From contig OZ240214.1 of the NCBI GenBank assembly GCA_965197575.1, positions 3,782,001 through 3,846,000 on the forward strand: 64,000 bases of DNA, given 5' to 3'. This DNA comes from VXOI01 sp965197575. Lineage in GTDB: Bacteria; Chloroflexota; Dehalococcoidia; Lucifugimonadales; UBA3495. A program made the position numbers and the translations under genes. Below are positions 7,838-17,647 of the stretch, one piece after another. Each line of letters begins with the position of its first letter. Within the stretch, counting starts at the first letter, position 1. The notes under the pieces are model-generated. The model was not told the DNA's origin, ran no database searches, and worked only from the letters and a program-made list of their open reading frames with translations.

Positions 7838-8591
7838 CGTTTGCTCCGGTGAGGCCGTGAGCGTCCTGGGCGGCCAGGTAGGCGGCGGCTTTGGCCATGT
7901 CTTCGGGAGTGGCCCAAGTCGAAAAGTCAGCGTCGGGACGCTGGAATCGGAATCCCTCGGTGGCCACCGGGCGCAGGGGCTTCAGCACGTTGACCGCGAT
8001 GTTGTGGGGGCCAAGCTCGGCGGCCAGCCCCCAGCTGAACCGCTCCAACCCTGCCTTGGCCGCCCCGTACCCCTGCCCGACCAGCGCGATCCCCGCGTCG
8101 TGGTCTTCCCCCAGGGTCGATGAGAAAATATTTGTGGCGGCGTGGGACGAAACGTTGATGATGCTCCCCCCGCCCTGTTCGATCATAATCGGAGCTACGG
8201 CCTTGCAGAGAACAAAGGGCGCCCGCAGGTCGATGTCCATGATCAGGTCCCATTCCCGGACGGTCATTTCGAGCAGTGGACGGTAGCCGCCGATCCCGGC
8301 GTTGTTCACCAGAACGTCCACCGCGCCGAATTCGTCCAGCGTCTGCTCGACCATCGCCCGGATGCTCTCGTCGTCGCGGACGTTGCAGGCGACGGCCATC
8401 CCGTTCCCGCCGACGTGCTCGATCTCGGCGACGGTGTCGTGGATCGTGCCGGGCAGGTCGGGGCGGGGCTCCTGGGAGCGGGCGGCCACCACCACCGAAG
8501 CCCCGGCTCCGGCCAGGGCAAGGGCCATCGCCTTGCCGATGCCGCGGCTAGCCCCGGTAACGATGGCTACCTTGCCATGCAGCTCGACCAT
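7800..8591 (-). CDS. SDR family oxidoreductase
   Basis: A 263-residue classical short-chain dehydrogenase. The cofactor loop TGASRGIG is at 13-20, NNAG near 94 and the catalytic Tyr and Lys in GYGAAKAG near 171-175. It is not a close copy of the SDRs at the start of the window. The start is ATG at 8591; the stop lies in the truncated NYN frame. A half copy of the CAGAG repeat sits just upstream at 8611-8640 and the epimerase gene at 8771 diverges from it. Substrate unknown. Confidence 0.9.
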   Translation of the reverse strand: MVELHGKVAIVTGASRGIGKAMALALAGAGASVVVAARSQEPRPDLPGTIHDTVAEIEHVGGNGMAVACNVRDDESIRAMVEQTLDEFGAVDVLVNNAGIGGYRPLLEMTVREWDLIMDIDLRAPFVLCKAVAPIMIEQGGGSIINVSSHAATNIFSSTLGEDHDAGIALVGQGYGAAKAGLERFSWGLAAELGPHNIAVNVLKPLRPVATEGFRFQRPDADFSTWATPEDMAKAAAYLAAQDAHGLTGANVTAEELVRRLGL

Positions 8592-8610
8592 ACTTTGCTC
8601 CGTAGACTTG

Positions 8611-8640
8611 TTTTACCGCAGAGGACGCAGAGACAGCCGA
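8611..8640. repeat. Half copy of the CAGAG repeat
   Basis: Contains TTACCGCAGAGGACGCAGAG, the same unit that builds the palindromes at 6301-6378 and 55603-55684, but the opposite arm is absent. Confidence 0.5.
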
Positions 8641-8770
8641 GGCAATTAGGGAATCACTTCGCGCTGTACGTGCTCTTGGCGGTGAACTTCCCGGATTTTG
8701 TCAGAAAGACGCGGAGTGGTAAAGTGTCAACTGATTCTCCTGGATACGCCAAAGGGGAGGCGCTAAGAAA

Positions 8771-9706
8771 ATGACTACGCTAATATTGGGCGGGACCGGG
8801 TTTATTGGGCGGCGCGCGGTGCGCCGGTTGGCCGAGCGGGGCGAGCAGGTCGCCGTCATGGACGTGAATCCTCGGGCTGCCAACTTCGACGACCTGGGCG
8901 GGCAGGTCAGCGTGATGCAGGGCGACATTACCCAGTTCGAGGATGTTATCAAGGCCATCCTGGCCTCACAGCCCGACCGCATTATGAACCTGGCCTACCT
9001 GCTGGGCAGCGGCGACGACACGCCTCACTTCACCATGAAGCTGAACGTCCTAGGCATGGACAACTGCTTCGAGGCCGCCCGCGTCTGCGGCGTCAACCGG
9101 GTGGTCTACGCCAGTTCGGTGGCGGTCAGCGGCCAGCAGAGCAACTTCGGTGACCGCATAGTGAACGAGGATGACGCCTCATTCGGCACCAGCCAGTACG
9201 CGATGCACAAGCGGTTCAACGAGTTCCAGGCCGCCCAGTTCAACCAGGTCTACGGAATGTCCATCACCGGCATACGCCCGGCCAACGTCACCGGCCCCGA
9301 TAAGGTCCGGGGTTCGACCGACCACGTGCAGTGCGTGACCCTGCCGGCGGGCGGGGAGCCGGTCAGCTTCCCCAAGAAGGACTATATGCGGCTGCCGGTG
9401 CATGTCGACGAAGTCGCCGAGGCTTTTGTCCGCGTTACTCTGGCGGACTCGACGCACCACTCCCTCTACAACACCGGCGGCATCGCGGTGAGCCTGGGAG
9501 ACCTGGCCGACATCGTCCGGGGATTCCTGCCCGACGCGCAGATTTCCTTCGACAGCGAGGGCGGGCGGGAGGACTCCGGCAACTACCTGGTGGACAACAG
9601 CCGTCTGCTGGGCGAGTTCGAGTTGGAATACCCCGCCCTTGAGACCTGGGTGCGGAACATCATCAACGAGGTCCGCCGCGATAACGGCCTGCCGCCGGTG
9701 AATTAG
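8771..9706 (+). CDS. NAD-dependent epimerase/dehydratase
   Basis: A 311-residue extended SDR. The Rossmann loop GGTGFIG lies at 7-13, the catalytic YxxxK is in QYAMHKRF near 140, and the C-terminal half has the usual substrate lid, with VHVDEVAEAFV near 215. It reads divergently from the SDR at 8591. Its stop codon overlaps the GTG start of the following exported protein by one base, so the three plus-strand genes to 11873 are probably one operon. It may act on a nucleotide sugar or a related small molecule; nothing in the sequence decides this. Confidence 0.88.
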   Translation: MTTLILGGTGFIGRRAVRRLAERGEQVAVMDVNPRAANFDDLGGQVSVMQGDITQFEDVIKAILASQPDRIMNLAYLLGSGDDTPHFTMKLNVLGMDNCFEAARVCGVNRVVYASSVAVSGQQSNFGDRIVNEDDASFGTSQYAMHKRFNEFQAAQFNQVYGMSITGIRPANVTGPDKVRGSTDHVQCVTLPAGGEPVSFPKKDYMRLPVHVDEVAEAFVRVTLADSTHHSLYNTGGIAVSLGDLADIVRGFLPDAQISFDSEGGREDSGNYLVDNSRLLGEFELEYPALETWVRNIINEVRRDNGLPPVN

Positions 9707-10260
9707 TGGCGATCAAGTCCGTCGTGGCCGCTGCGGCAATCGCGGCCCTGTTGGCGGCCGTCGCCTCCGGTTGGGGCGCTGGCCCGGCGCACGCCAACGG
9801 CGCCGCCCGCATCATCGTCCAAGACCGGCAGGCGGGGCCGTTCCTGTTTCGGGTGGGGATTGTGCCGGGCACTCCGACGGTGGGGTTGTTGCACCTCAGC
9901 ATACTGGTGCAGGACGCAGCGGGAGAAACGGCGGTGACCGATGCGGCGGTTTCGGTGGTGGCGGTGGGACCAGCCGGGAGCGGCGGCCCGGTGCGAATGG
10001 AGGCCGCAAACTCCCTGCAAAGCCCTCAACTGTACGAGGGGAACCTCTCGCTGGATGCGCTGGGGGCCTGGACTCTCACCGTCGATACCGAGAGCCCGCT
10101 GGGTCAGGCCACCCTCGAAGTGCCGATTGAAGTGCAGGAGTCCAGCCCCTTCAACCTGATGTTCGTCATCCTGGGGGTCGCGGTGGCGCTCATCGCCGGT
10201 GTCCTGCTCTGGTCGCAGCTCCAGCGGAGCCGACGGCGCTCTCATGGCGGGTCGCGGTAG
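9706..10260 (+). CDS. Exported Ig-like protein with C-terminal membrane anchor
   Basis: A 184-residue protein starting with GTG at 9706. It has an N-terminal signal peptide (hydrophobic AAAAIAALLAAVASG, cleavage probably after AHA near residue 30), a beta-rich domain to about 145 that resembles YtkA/FixH-like or CopC-like periplasmic domains, one membrane helix at about 149-168 and a short arginine-rich cytoplasmic tail (QRSRRRSH). The next gene, a polytopic membrane protein, starts two bases after its stop, so the two probably work together at the membrane. I see no metal-binding His/Met motif that would prove a copper role. Confidence 0.75.
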   Translation: MAIKSVVAAAAIAALLAAVASGWGAGPAHANGAARIIVQDRQAGPFLFRVGIVPGTPTVGLLHLSILVQDAAGETAVTDAAVSVVAVGPAGSGGPVRMEAANSLQSPQLYEGNLSLDALGAWTLTVDTESPLGQATLEVPIEVQESSPFNLMFVILGVAVALIAGVLLWSQLQRSRRRSHGGSR

Positions 10261-10262
10261 GC

Positions 10263-11873
10263 ATGGCGCCGGGCCATCGCTGGCTCTCTAATCGGGAGCG
10301 GTCCGGGTCGGGACGCTCTCGCAGGCTGAAGCTACTGCTCCCGCTGGCGGCGGCAGTCGTCGGGCTGGCCGCCGCTCCCGTCTACGCCCACGGCTTCGGG
10401 GAGCGTACCGAGCTTCCGGTGCCGTTGGGCTACTTCCTGATCGGAGCCGCCGCCGCGGTCGCCGTGTCGTTCGTCGTGCTCTCGTACTTCCTGCGCGCCG
10501 TCCCTGGGACAGGCTATTGGCGGTATGACCTGTTGCGGGTCCCTTGGCTGGGCGCGGCCCTGACCGCATGGCCCCTGCATCTTGCGCTAAAGCTCTTGTC
10601 CGTGTTGCTGCTGGGACTGGTGATCGCTACCGGGTTCGCTGGCGAGCAAGACCCGAACTTCAATTTCGCCCCCACCTTCGTCTGGGTCATCTGGTGGGTG
10701 GGGATGGCCTTCGCGGCGGCTCTGCTGGGCAATGTTTGGGCGCTGGTCAACCCGTGGCAGAACGTTTTCGACGGGGCCGACTGGCTCTGCCGCAGGCTGT
10801 CGGGCCGTCCGCTGTCCCAAGAGCGCCCCTACCCGGAGGGTTGGGGGATTTGGCCGGCGTTGCTGCTGTTCCTCTGCTTCGTCTGGCTGCAAGACTCCTT
10901 TAGCCAGTCCGAACTGCCCAACCGCGTGGCGGCGATGGCGGTGGTCTACTCGGCGATAACCTGGGCCGGGATGTTCTGGTTCGGCCGGGAGGCGTGGCTG
11001 CGGAATGGGGAAGCGTTTTCGGTGGTGTTTCGGACGCTGGCCCGCTTCTCTCCCACCGAGGTCCGGGTCACCGACACCGGGCGGTGCCGCAACTGTCCCG
11101 CCGATTGCCTGGCATTGGACAGCGAAGGCGGCGAGTGCGTCGACTGCTACGAATGTTTCGGCGGCGCGACCGGGCGGCAATTCAACCTGCGGCCCTATGC
11201 GATGGGCTTGAGCCGTGGAGCCGGTGGAGTCCGGGGGAGCAACGACTGGCTGGCGCTGGTGGTCCTGTTGCTGGCCAGCGTTACCTTCGACGGCTTCAGC
11301 GCCACCTCGGCGTGGGTGGACTTTCAGTCGTTCATCGTGCAACTGGCCGGCGGCGGCGGAAACTCGATTTTCAACAGCCTGACCTTGGCCGACACGCTGG
11401 GGGTGCTGCTGTTCCCGGTGGGCTTCCTGCTGGTGTACCTGTTCTTCGCCGAGCTGATGGCCCGCTCGTCGGGGGAGGACATCGGGGCGATGGAGCTATC
11501 GCGCATCTTCGCCTTCTCGCTCATTCCCATCGCCTTGGCCTACAACATCGCCCACTTCATCACGTTGTTGCTGGTGCAGGGCCAGCTATTAGTGCCCCTG
11601 GCCTCCGACCCCTTCGGCTTCGGCTGGGACCTCTTCGGGACCGCCGACTACGCCGTCGACATCCGCGTGATTGGCACGGAGATCGTCTGGTTCCTCTCGG
11701 TGGCCCTGATTGTCGTCGGCCACATACTATCCGTCTACCTGGCCCACCTGCTGGCCCTGCGCGCGTTCTCCGAGCGTTCCACCGCCCTGAGCAGCCAATA
11801 TCCCATGCTGGCCCTGATGGTGGTGTACACCGTGATCAGCCTGTGGATAATAGCCCAGCCGATTGTGTTGTAG
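10263..11873 (+). CDS. Polytopic membrane protein with a Cys-rich loop
   Basis: A 536-residue integral membrane protein with about ten to twelve hydrophobic helices. After an arginine-rich start and a first helix that resembles a signal segment (LLPLAAAVVGLAAA, then VYAHGFGERTELPVP), the core belongs to a family common in Actinobacteria and Chloroflexota, some members of which carry the old database label 'fenitrothion hydrolase'; I would not transfer that function. A hydrophilic loop at about residues 275-302 has six cysteines spaced CxxCxxxC and, later, CxxCxxC, which suggests a bound metal or disulfides. It is coupled to the exported protein at 9706 and stops six bases before the convergent A2M gene. 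Confidence 0.7.
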   Translation: MAPGHRWLSNRERSGSGRSRRLKLLLPLAAAVVGLAAAPVYAHGFGERTELPVPLGYFLIGAAAAVAVSFVVLSYFLRAVPGTGYWRYDLLRVPWLGAALTAWPLHLALKLLSVLLLGLVIATGFAGEQDPNFNFAPTFVWVIWWVGMAFAAALLGNVWALVNPWQNVFDGADWLCRRLSGRPLSQERPYPEGWGIWPALLLFLCFVWLQDSFSQSELPNRVAAMAVVYSAITWAGMFWFGREAWLRNGEAFSVVFRTLARFSPTEVRVTDTGRCRNCPADCLALDSEGGECVDCYECFGGATGRQFNLRPYAMGLSRGAGGVRGSNDWLALVVLLLASVTFDGFSATSAWVDFQSFIVQLAGGGGNSIFNSLTLADTLGVLLFPVGFLLVYLFFAELMARSSGEDIGAMELSRIFAFSLIPIALAYNIAHFITLLLVQGQLLVPLASDPFGFGWDLFGTADYAVDIRVIGTEIVWFLSVALIVVGHILSVYLAHLLALRAFSERSTALSSQYPMLALMVVYTVISLWIIAQPIVL

Positions 11874-11879
11874 GCTGGG

Positions 11880-14800
11880 CTAGCCGCCCTCGACGGTTAC
11901 GCCCGCGCCTAGCGTCTCCCCTCTCCAGTGCGGGTTGTAGTAGGAATAGACCTGTGAGATGACTGGCTGCGCCTTCACCGGATAGAGGGCCAGGGCATCG
12001 AACTCCAGCCGCAGAGACTCGTTGGGAAGCAGGTCTTCGATGTAGAAGACCACTTTCCTTCCGGCGATGTCGTACCGCTTGACCTTGGGGTTGTCGTCCA
12101 CCACGGCCTCGACCGTTTCCAACACCGCAGCAAAGCCGGTGGGGACCGAGATGTCCAGAACGACCATGCCGGACTCGACGGCGGTGGGCGGGGTGAAGCG
12201 CACGTCGGCGGACACCGTGATCCGGTCGTCGACCTCGATGTGGTCGGCGCTGTATCCAACGTCAATCCGGAACATCTCCACCGGCTGCAAATCGACTTCC
12301 GGCCGGTTGAACCGGCGCACCACCTGGGCCACCACTTCGCCCTTGCCTTCGGCAGATATGCGGATGGGTTGGCCGACGGGAACATCCAGAATCTGGACCA
12401 CGTCCGCGTTGGTCTCGTCGATGGTCACGGTCTTCGCCCATTGACCCGACGTCAGGGTGACGGTCGTGTCCGCGTCGAACCTGGCGCGGACTGCGAACCG
12501 TATCAACGCCTGAAGTCCCACCACCGTGTCCTGGGTGGAGCCGAATCCCCCGAAGGCGTTGCGCTGGGAGACCAGCCACCGTGCCGCGCCGCCCGCGGCA
12601 ATCCGGTCGCCATGTTCGATTAGAGCGAGGATGGCGTATCCGGTGGTCTCAACGGCCGTACTGCTGCCGGTCTCCTCGGCGGCCGCGCTCCAGTGCAGCC
12701 CGTTTTCGTCATCAATCGCCATGCTCGTCAGACGGTCTATTGCCGGTCCGGCCCGGTCGCTGCCGCCCATAGCCAGGGCATAGGCGGTGATGGCCATGGT
12801 ATAGGAGTCGTCGATGGCGTCCAACTGCCTTTCGAGGTATCCGATGGCCGATAGCGCTCCAAGTCTTTCGCCGGCCTCGTGGAGGGCGATGGCAACGTAT
12901 GCCGTCAGGGCCGTATTGCCCCGGAGCCCTCCCAACAGCTCTTGGTGGTGAAGGAAGCCGACCGGCTCGAAGGAGCCGTCGCTTCTCTGGTGGCGGAGGA
13001 CCCACTGCGACGCGCTCTCGAGTACGGCACGGTCGATGTAGATGAGACCCTCGGCCTGCGCAAACGTTTTCAGTACGAAGGCCGTGAGCCACAGGCTGCC
13101 CGACTCGTCCTGGTCTCCGAAGGCCGAGAAACTGCCGTCGGCCCGGCGGTAGATCAGCTCGCGCTGGTAGCCCGTCAACATCAGGCGCTCGGCTTTGGCC
13201 ATCACCTCCGGCTTCAGCTGGCCCGTCTCCTCGAGATACCTGGCCACGAATACGTTGGGGGCGAAGAGGATCATGTTCTGCTCGCCGCAACCGAAGGGCA
13301 TCCGCAGCAGCCCCTCGAGGCCCTCGATGGTCTGGCTGAGGTAGCTGCCGGTCAGCGAGACCTGGGTCCGCGCCGATCCCTCAATCGCTCCGGGAGGAGC
13401 AGCGTTGACGAATTCTACTTCGTCGCCTGCCGAAACGATCAGGTTTTCAACGATTTCGTGCTGGACTCCTTCCGGCTCGACGAGCAGGTCTTTGATCACC
13501 GCGTCCGCCGCGTCACTGCTGCGCGCGGTCACCTTGAGCGGCACGTTCCCGAGGCCGGTGAGGCGTATCCTGAAATCCAGCCCGCCCACGTCGTTGGGGC
13601 CGACGGTGACGCTCTTCGCGCTGTCGTCCAGCAGGTCGAACCTCCCTGACTCCTCCAGTTCCACGAAAAATTCCTGTGTCGAGTCAAGATAGTTGTAGAG
13701 AGCGACCTTTACCGGGAACTCCTCGCCCCGGACCGCCGAGTAGGGCAGGTCCACCTGAAGGAAGAACGGCTGGAATACGGTGAGCCCAGCCTCCGCCACT
13801 CCAAGGCCGTGCTCCCGGGACATCCCGACGGCCCGCAGCATCCAGGTCGTGATGCTGTCCGGTACCTCGGCCGACAGGGTTGCGCGCCCATCCTCGTCGG
13901 TCATCACGTCGGTCCAGAGCCAAGTCTCCGGGAAGAATTGACGAACGCGCTGCACTTCCGCGAGTCCGCCCGGCGCCTGGACGGAGTCTTCTTCAGCTTC
14001 CATCACGACCGCATCCGCCATCGCCATCGCCGGTATGGGCGTGGGCGTGGGACCCCGGTGCTCTTGGCCGCTGGGTATCGACATGTTCGACACGACCACG
14101 AGGCCCGCATCCTGGAAGGTCTCCACCGCGCCCCGCGTCGTGACTGCCCGGGGCCAAGCGTCGTGCAGTTCCACCCTGGGCTGCATGTACAGGCGCTCCA
14201 GCTCCGCGAAGACCTGTTGCAGGTTCAGCCGGTTCTCGGCCAGGATGAACACCGAGCGGTCCACCGCCGCCAGCCCGACCCTGGCCGGTCCCTGGGTGGT
14301 CAGGCCGATGTCCACCGTCTCGCCGGGGCGGACCTCGTCGGCGCTCAGGTCCAGGCCGACCTGCATCGGGTAATTGCCCTCCACGCTGAAGGGGAGATAG
14401 TCGGCGGCCACCTCTCCATCGGGCAAGATTTGGTAGACCACCAGCCTTGACGTTGGAGCCATGACCGGCGTCAGACCGACACGGATTTCCGGGCTCCCGG
14501 AAACGCCGGAAAGGACGACCTTCCCCCTGGAGATCACCTCGTAGTAGAAATTCCCCTGCGGATCGGTCGAATGGGTCCGGAACCGCGCCTGGCCGCCAAC
14601 TTCGAGGGAATCCGCGTCGAGCTGCTCCAGGTGGATGAAGCTGCTGGACGGCGAATAGCCGGCTTCCAGGGTCAGGTAGGCGTGTGCCTCTTCCGTACGC
14701 GCGTCCAGCACCGCCGCCACCGCTTTTCCCGGCGGGTCGAGGGAGAGCAGCGCCCGGCCCGAGACAGTCGTGGCGACGATTGTCTCCTCGGAGAGGGTGG

Positions 14801-16040
14801 AGAGGTCTTTGTTCAGGTAGCGGATATTGATCGCTACCGAGCGGTCGAGCGGCCGGTTGCCGGGAGTCTCCGTAACTATGAGCATCGAGAACGGCAGCGA
14901 CGGCTTGAAGGACGGGCTCTCGGGTATCAACCGCAGGTTGACCGGCGACTCGGCCACGGTGAGCAGCCGGGTCGTTCTCTCGACGTAGCCGGTGGACTGT
15001 TCCAGAACGGTAACGTCGAGGGAGAGGTTGCCGCTGCCGCCGGAGGCCGGAATGCCGGCCACGTACCGCACCGGCGGGAGCTCGAAAGAGACCGTGCCGT
15101 CGATCTCGCTCTCGAAGGTGGCAAACTCTTCCCATTCGCCGACGTAGCGGGAGGCGACCACCTTCATCTCTCCCCGCACCGGCCTGCCGAAGCTGTACTC
15201 GCCGGTCACCGCCCCCGTTATGGGATCTCCCGCCAGCACCCACTCGCGGGGCAGGTTCGCCTTCACTTCGTACTTGGGAAGCACGTACCTCTCGACCCGG
15301 ACGTCCGTTTGCGCCATCTGCTGCCCGGAGTGCGCGGTGAGCTTCCAAACTCCGAGGTTGGGTTCGGTGGAGAGGGGCATTGTCAGGCTCGCCATCCCGA
15401 AATCGCCGGTCGCGGCCTCTGCCTGATAGACCTTGATGCCCTTGGCATCCTGGATTTCGACGGTAACTCCACCCGGCATTGGTTTCAGTTCCGGGTCCAG
15501 CCGCAGTACGCGGATATGCATGTCCTGTCCGGGCTTGTAGACCGGCTTATCGGTCTCGATGAAGAGCACCGTGCCGTCTTCGACGCGGACATGTGCGGTC
15601 TCCTCGAAGCCGGGCCCTTGGACGCGCAGGCCGTAGTTGCCCGGAGGGACAGCCGGTATCGAAAGGGGAACTGTTCCTGTGCCTTCGATGGAGCTTTCGG
15701 CCCTTGCCATCACCTCCTCGCCCCTTATCAACGCCAGGCTCACCTCCCCTCTAGCGGGCTGCTGCCCCGAGAACAGGGAGATGGAAACGCCTTCGGTCTG
15801 CCCCGACCGGAGCGCCGCGGGAGCGAGGACCACGTAACCGTCTACTTCGCCGGACGTGACGGCAGGCCGGGTCGGGCCTACGGGCGTAAGCGGCACAGTG
15901 TCGGTAGCCCGCGGCGCTTCCGGCCGGTCGCCACAGGCTGTTCCAACCAGAGCAAGTATCGTAATGATCGCTAGTCCGAGGTACAACCTCAGACTCATCA
16001 GTTGCTTTAGCCCAAGGAATGCTGCTTTCATCGTTGCCAT
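11880..16040 (-). CDS. Alpha-2-macroglobulin family lipoprotein, animal-like
   Basis: A 1386-residue secreted protease trap. The proposed ATG at 16040 gives a signal peptide ending in LVGTAC, a lipobox, so the protein is probably lipid-anchored; the open frame extends to a TTG at 16124. Domain order follows animal A2M/CD109/TEP proteins: TDKPVYKPGQD of MG2 near 162, RYVLPKYEVK of MG3 near 250, a proline/alanine-rich bait-like stretch near 640-680, the thioester PFGCGEQNM with Cys at about 918, an alpha-toroid thioester domain (GYQRELIYRRADGSFSAFG, then GSLWLTAFVLKTFAQA) and a C-terminal receptor-binding-like domain ending QVYSYYNPHWRG. Bacterial A2Ms usually pair with PBP1C; none is here. It follows the FAD oxidoreductase by about 97 bases. 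Confidence 0.93.
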   Translation of the reverse strand: MATMKAAFLGLKQLMSLRLYLGLAIITILALVGTACGDRPEAPRATDTVPLTPVGPTRPAVTSGEVDGYVVLAPAALRSGQTEGVSISLFSGQQPARGEVSLALIRGEEVMARAESSIEGTGTVPLSIPAVPPGNYGLRVQGPGFEETAHVRVEDGTVLFIETDKPVYKPGQDMHIRVLRLDPELKPMPGGVTVEIQDAKGIKVYQAEAATGDFGMASLTMPLSTEPNLGVWKLTAHSGQQMAQTDVRVERYVLPKYEVKANLPREWVLAGDPITGAVTGEYSFGRPVRGEMKVVASRYVGEWEEFATFESEIDGTVSFELPPVRYVAGIPASGGSGNLSLDVTVLEQSTGYVERTTRLLTVAESPVNLRLIPESPSFKPSLPFSMLIVTETPGNRPLDRSVAINIRYLNKDLSTLSEETIVATTVSGRALLSLDPPGKAVAAVLDARTEEAHAYLTLEAGYSPSSSFIHLEQLDADSLEVGGQARFRTHSTDPQGNFYYEVISRGKVVLSGVSGSPEIRVGLTPVMAPTSRLVVYQILPDGEVAADYLPFSVEGNYPMQVGLDLSADEVRPGETVDIGLTTQGPARVGLAAVDRSVFILAENRLNLQQVFAELERLYMQPRVELHDAWPRAVTTRGAVETFQDAGLVVVSNMSIPSGQEHRGPTPTPIPAMAMADAVVMEAEEDSVQAPGGLAEVQRVRQFFPETWLWTDVMTDEDGRATLSAEVPDSITTWMLRAVGMSREHGLGVAEAGLTVFQPFFLQVDLPYSAVRGEEFPVKVALYNYLDSTQEFFVELEESGRFDLLDDSAKSVTVGPNDVGGLDFRIRLTGLGNVPLKVTARSSDAADAVIKDLLVEPEGVQHEIVENLIVSAGDEVEFVNAAPPGAIEGSARTQVSLTGSYLSQTIEGLEGLLRMPFGCGEQNMILFAPNVFVARYLEETGQLKPEVMAKAERLMLTGYQRELIYRRADGSFSAFGDQDESGSLWLTAFVLKTFAQAEGLIYIDRAVLESASQWVLRHQRSDGSFEPVGFLHHQELLGGLRGNTALTAYVAIALHEAGERLGALSAIGYLERQLDAIDDSYTMAITAYALAMGGSDRAGPAIDRLTSMAIDDENGLHWSAAAEETGSSTAVETTGYAILALIEHGDRIAAGGAARWLVSQRNAFGGFGSTQDTVVGLQALIRFAVRARFDADTTVTLTSGQWAKTVTIDETNADVVQILDVPVGQPIRISAEGKGEVVAQVVRRFNRPEVDLQPVEMFRIDVGYSADHIEVDDRITVSADVRFTPPTAVESGMVVLDISVPTGFAAVLETVEAVVDDNPKVKRYDIAGRKVVFYIEDLLPNESLRLEFDALALYPVKAQPVISQVYSYYNPHWRGETLGAGVTVEGG

Positions 16041-16137
16041 TGCCCGTCCGCTGTCGAATTGCTCACTAATACCCAATACGACATCCGCCGGAAAATCGTT
16101 CCATCGGCGAATCGGATGGGCCAAAGCGGCCAGGCGG

Positions 16138-17526
16138 CTACCCGAACATCCGGCGATAGTGGCGGTGCCACTCGCTGGTGAATACTCCGCTGGGATCGTA
16201 CTGGTCCTTGAGGGCGAGGAACTCCCGGAATTCGGGGTAGGCCCGTTGCACCTGGTCCTTTCGGGCCCAGCGGTGATAGGTCAAGTAGTAGCTTCCGCCC
16301 TCGTCCAGCGCGCAGTCAATCAGCCCTTGGAACTGCTTTTCTCCTTGGGCGATTCCGTAGGGGGAGTGCTCCACCAGCAGGTTGAAAATTATGCAGGCAT
16401 AGTCGTCTTTGGCCCAGCGCAGGTGCGTTTCGGACTCGGTCTCGATGAGCCGGACCGTGCCGTAGACCACGTTGGCCCCGGTGTCCCGGACGGACCGCCG
16501 GACCGCCGTCATAAATTCCACGAACCTGCTTCGCGGCACGTACAGCTCGGAAATCATCAGTGAGGCGAAGGTCGTCCAACCCATCCGCTGGTACAGCAGA
16601 CGACCGGCCTCCGGCAGGTAGGGGCTGAACTGGTGCTCGTCCGACCAGTAGAACTGCCCGTCGGTCTGCCGGTAATGGCCGGCGTACTCCGCGTAGGCGC
16701 GGGCCTTGTCGGTATGGGCCAGCACGTACAGCCGCATCCAGTCCTCGGTGGACAGGCCCAACTGTCCTTCGGGAATCTCGCGGTCCCGGTCCACTGGGAG
16801 GTAGGTCGACATGATCCCCTTGGCCATGAAGTCGCCCGACGACTCGTCGGTCACGTACTGGAAGTCGCCAAAGGTGGCCCCCTGCCGGGTCTGCTCCTCC
16901 AGCGCGGGGATGACCTGCTCCAGGGCGAGTTCCCGCACCCGCCGGACCATCTGCCGCCGTTCCTCCAGCTTCAGGTTGATCGAGTCTACGAATCCAAAAA
17001 GGCCGTAGCCGCCGATGGCCAGCCGGAACAACTCCGCATTCTCGCTGCGGCTGCAACGGAGCCTGGTCCCCCGGGCGTCGGTCAGATAGAAGGCGTCGAT
17101 GTCGTCGACGATGGGCTTTCGCCCCAACACCCTGCCGTGGATGTTGGACGACAGCGCGCCGCCGAGGGTCATCTCGTCGGCCCCGGTCTGCTTCTGGATG
17201 ATGGATAGGGCCGGGGCGCCGTCCCGCTGATTGCTCCGCAGCCAGTCCACCAGCATCGGCCAAGTAACCCCGGACTGGACCCGGACGGTTCGGGCGTCCC
17301 GGTCCAGCGGCCCAACGTTCGTCAAGCCGGACGAGCTGATCGAAACGCCGCCTTCCACGAACTGCTGGCCGCCCATCGAATGAAGCGCCCCTGCCGGACA
17401 CACCGGGACCCCTTCGCCCGCCGCCAGAACAATCGCGGCGGAAACCTCCTCCGGGGAACCCGGACGCGAGACCCGCGCCACCTCCGTAGCGTTAAGCCCC
17501 GACTGAACGTCGTTAAGCGCCACCAT
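16138..17526 (-). CDS. FAD-binding oxidoreductase (VAO/PCMH type)
   Basis: A 462-residue flavoenzyme of the vanillyl-alcohol-oxidase fold. The FAD-binding half has PAGALHSMGGQQF near residue 45, VQSGVTWPMLVDWL near 82 and GGALSSNIHGRVLG near 121. The C-terminal half ends DQYDPSGVFTSEW, as in sugar-alcohol and lactone oxidases. I chose the ATG at 17526, which starts MVALNDVQ; the frame is open to 17598 but that part overlaps a spacer that is duplicated elsewhere. The first codons of this gene recur at 21736-21760 next to the second ABC operon, so the gene marks one edge of an old tandem duplication. Substrate unknown. Confidence 0.88.
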   Translation of the reverse strand: MVALNDVQSGLNATEVARVSRPGSPEEVSAAIVLAAGEGVPVCPAGALHSMGGQQFVEGGVSISSSGLTNVGPLDRDARTVRVQSGVTWPMLVDWLRSNQRDGAPALSIIQKQTGADEMTLGGALSSNIHGRVLGRKPIVDDIDAFYLTDARGTRLRCSRSENAELFRLAIGGYGLFGFVDSINLKLEERRQMVRRVRELALEQVIPALEEQTRQGATFGDFQYVTDESSGDFMAKGIMSTYLPVDRDREIPEGQLGLSTEDWMRLYVLAHTDKARAYAEYAGHYRQTDGQFYWSDEHQFSPYLPEAGRLLYQRMGWTTFASLMISELYVPRSRFVEFMTAVRRSVRDTGANVVYGTVRLIETESETHLRWAKDDYACIIFNLLVEHSPYGIAQGEKQFQGLIDCALDEGGSYYLTYHRWARKDQVQRAYPEFREFLALKDQYDPSGVFTSEWHRHYRRMFG

Positions 17527-17647
17527 GCCAGCCACCTCCCCAACCGTTGCGACCAATCTACCACGGCAGCAACACTGCTGAGTACCGCCACCGGCCACAG
17601 TAGCTGCCAGCAGATCGCCCTATGTCGGCAGACCGGCCAGCGCCAAA

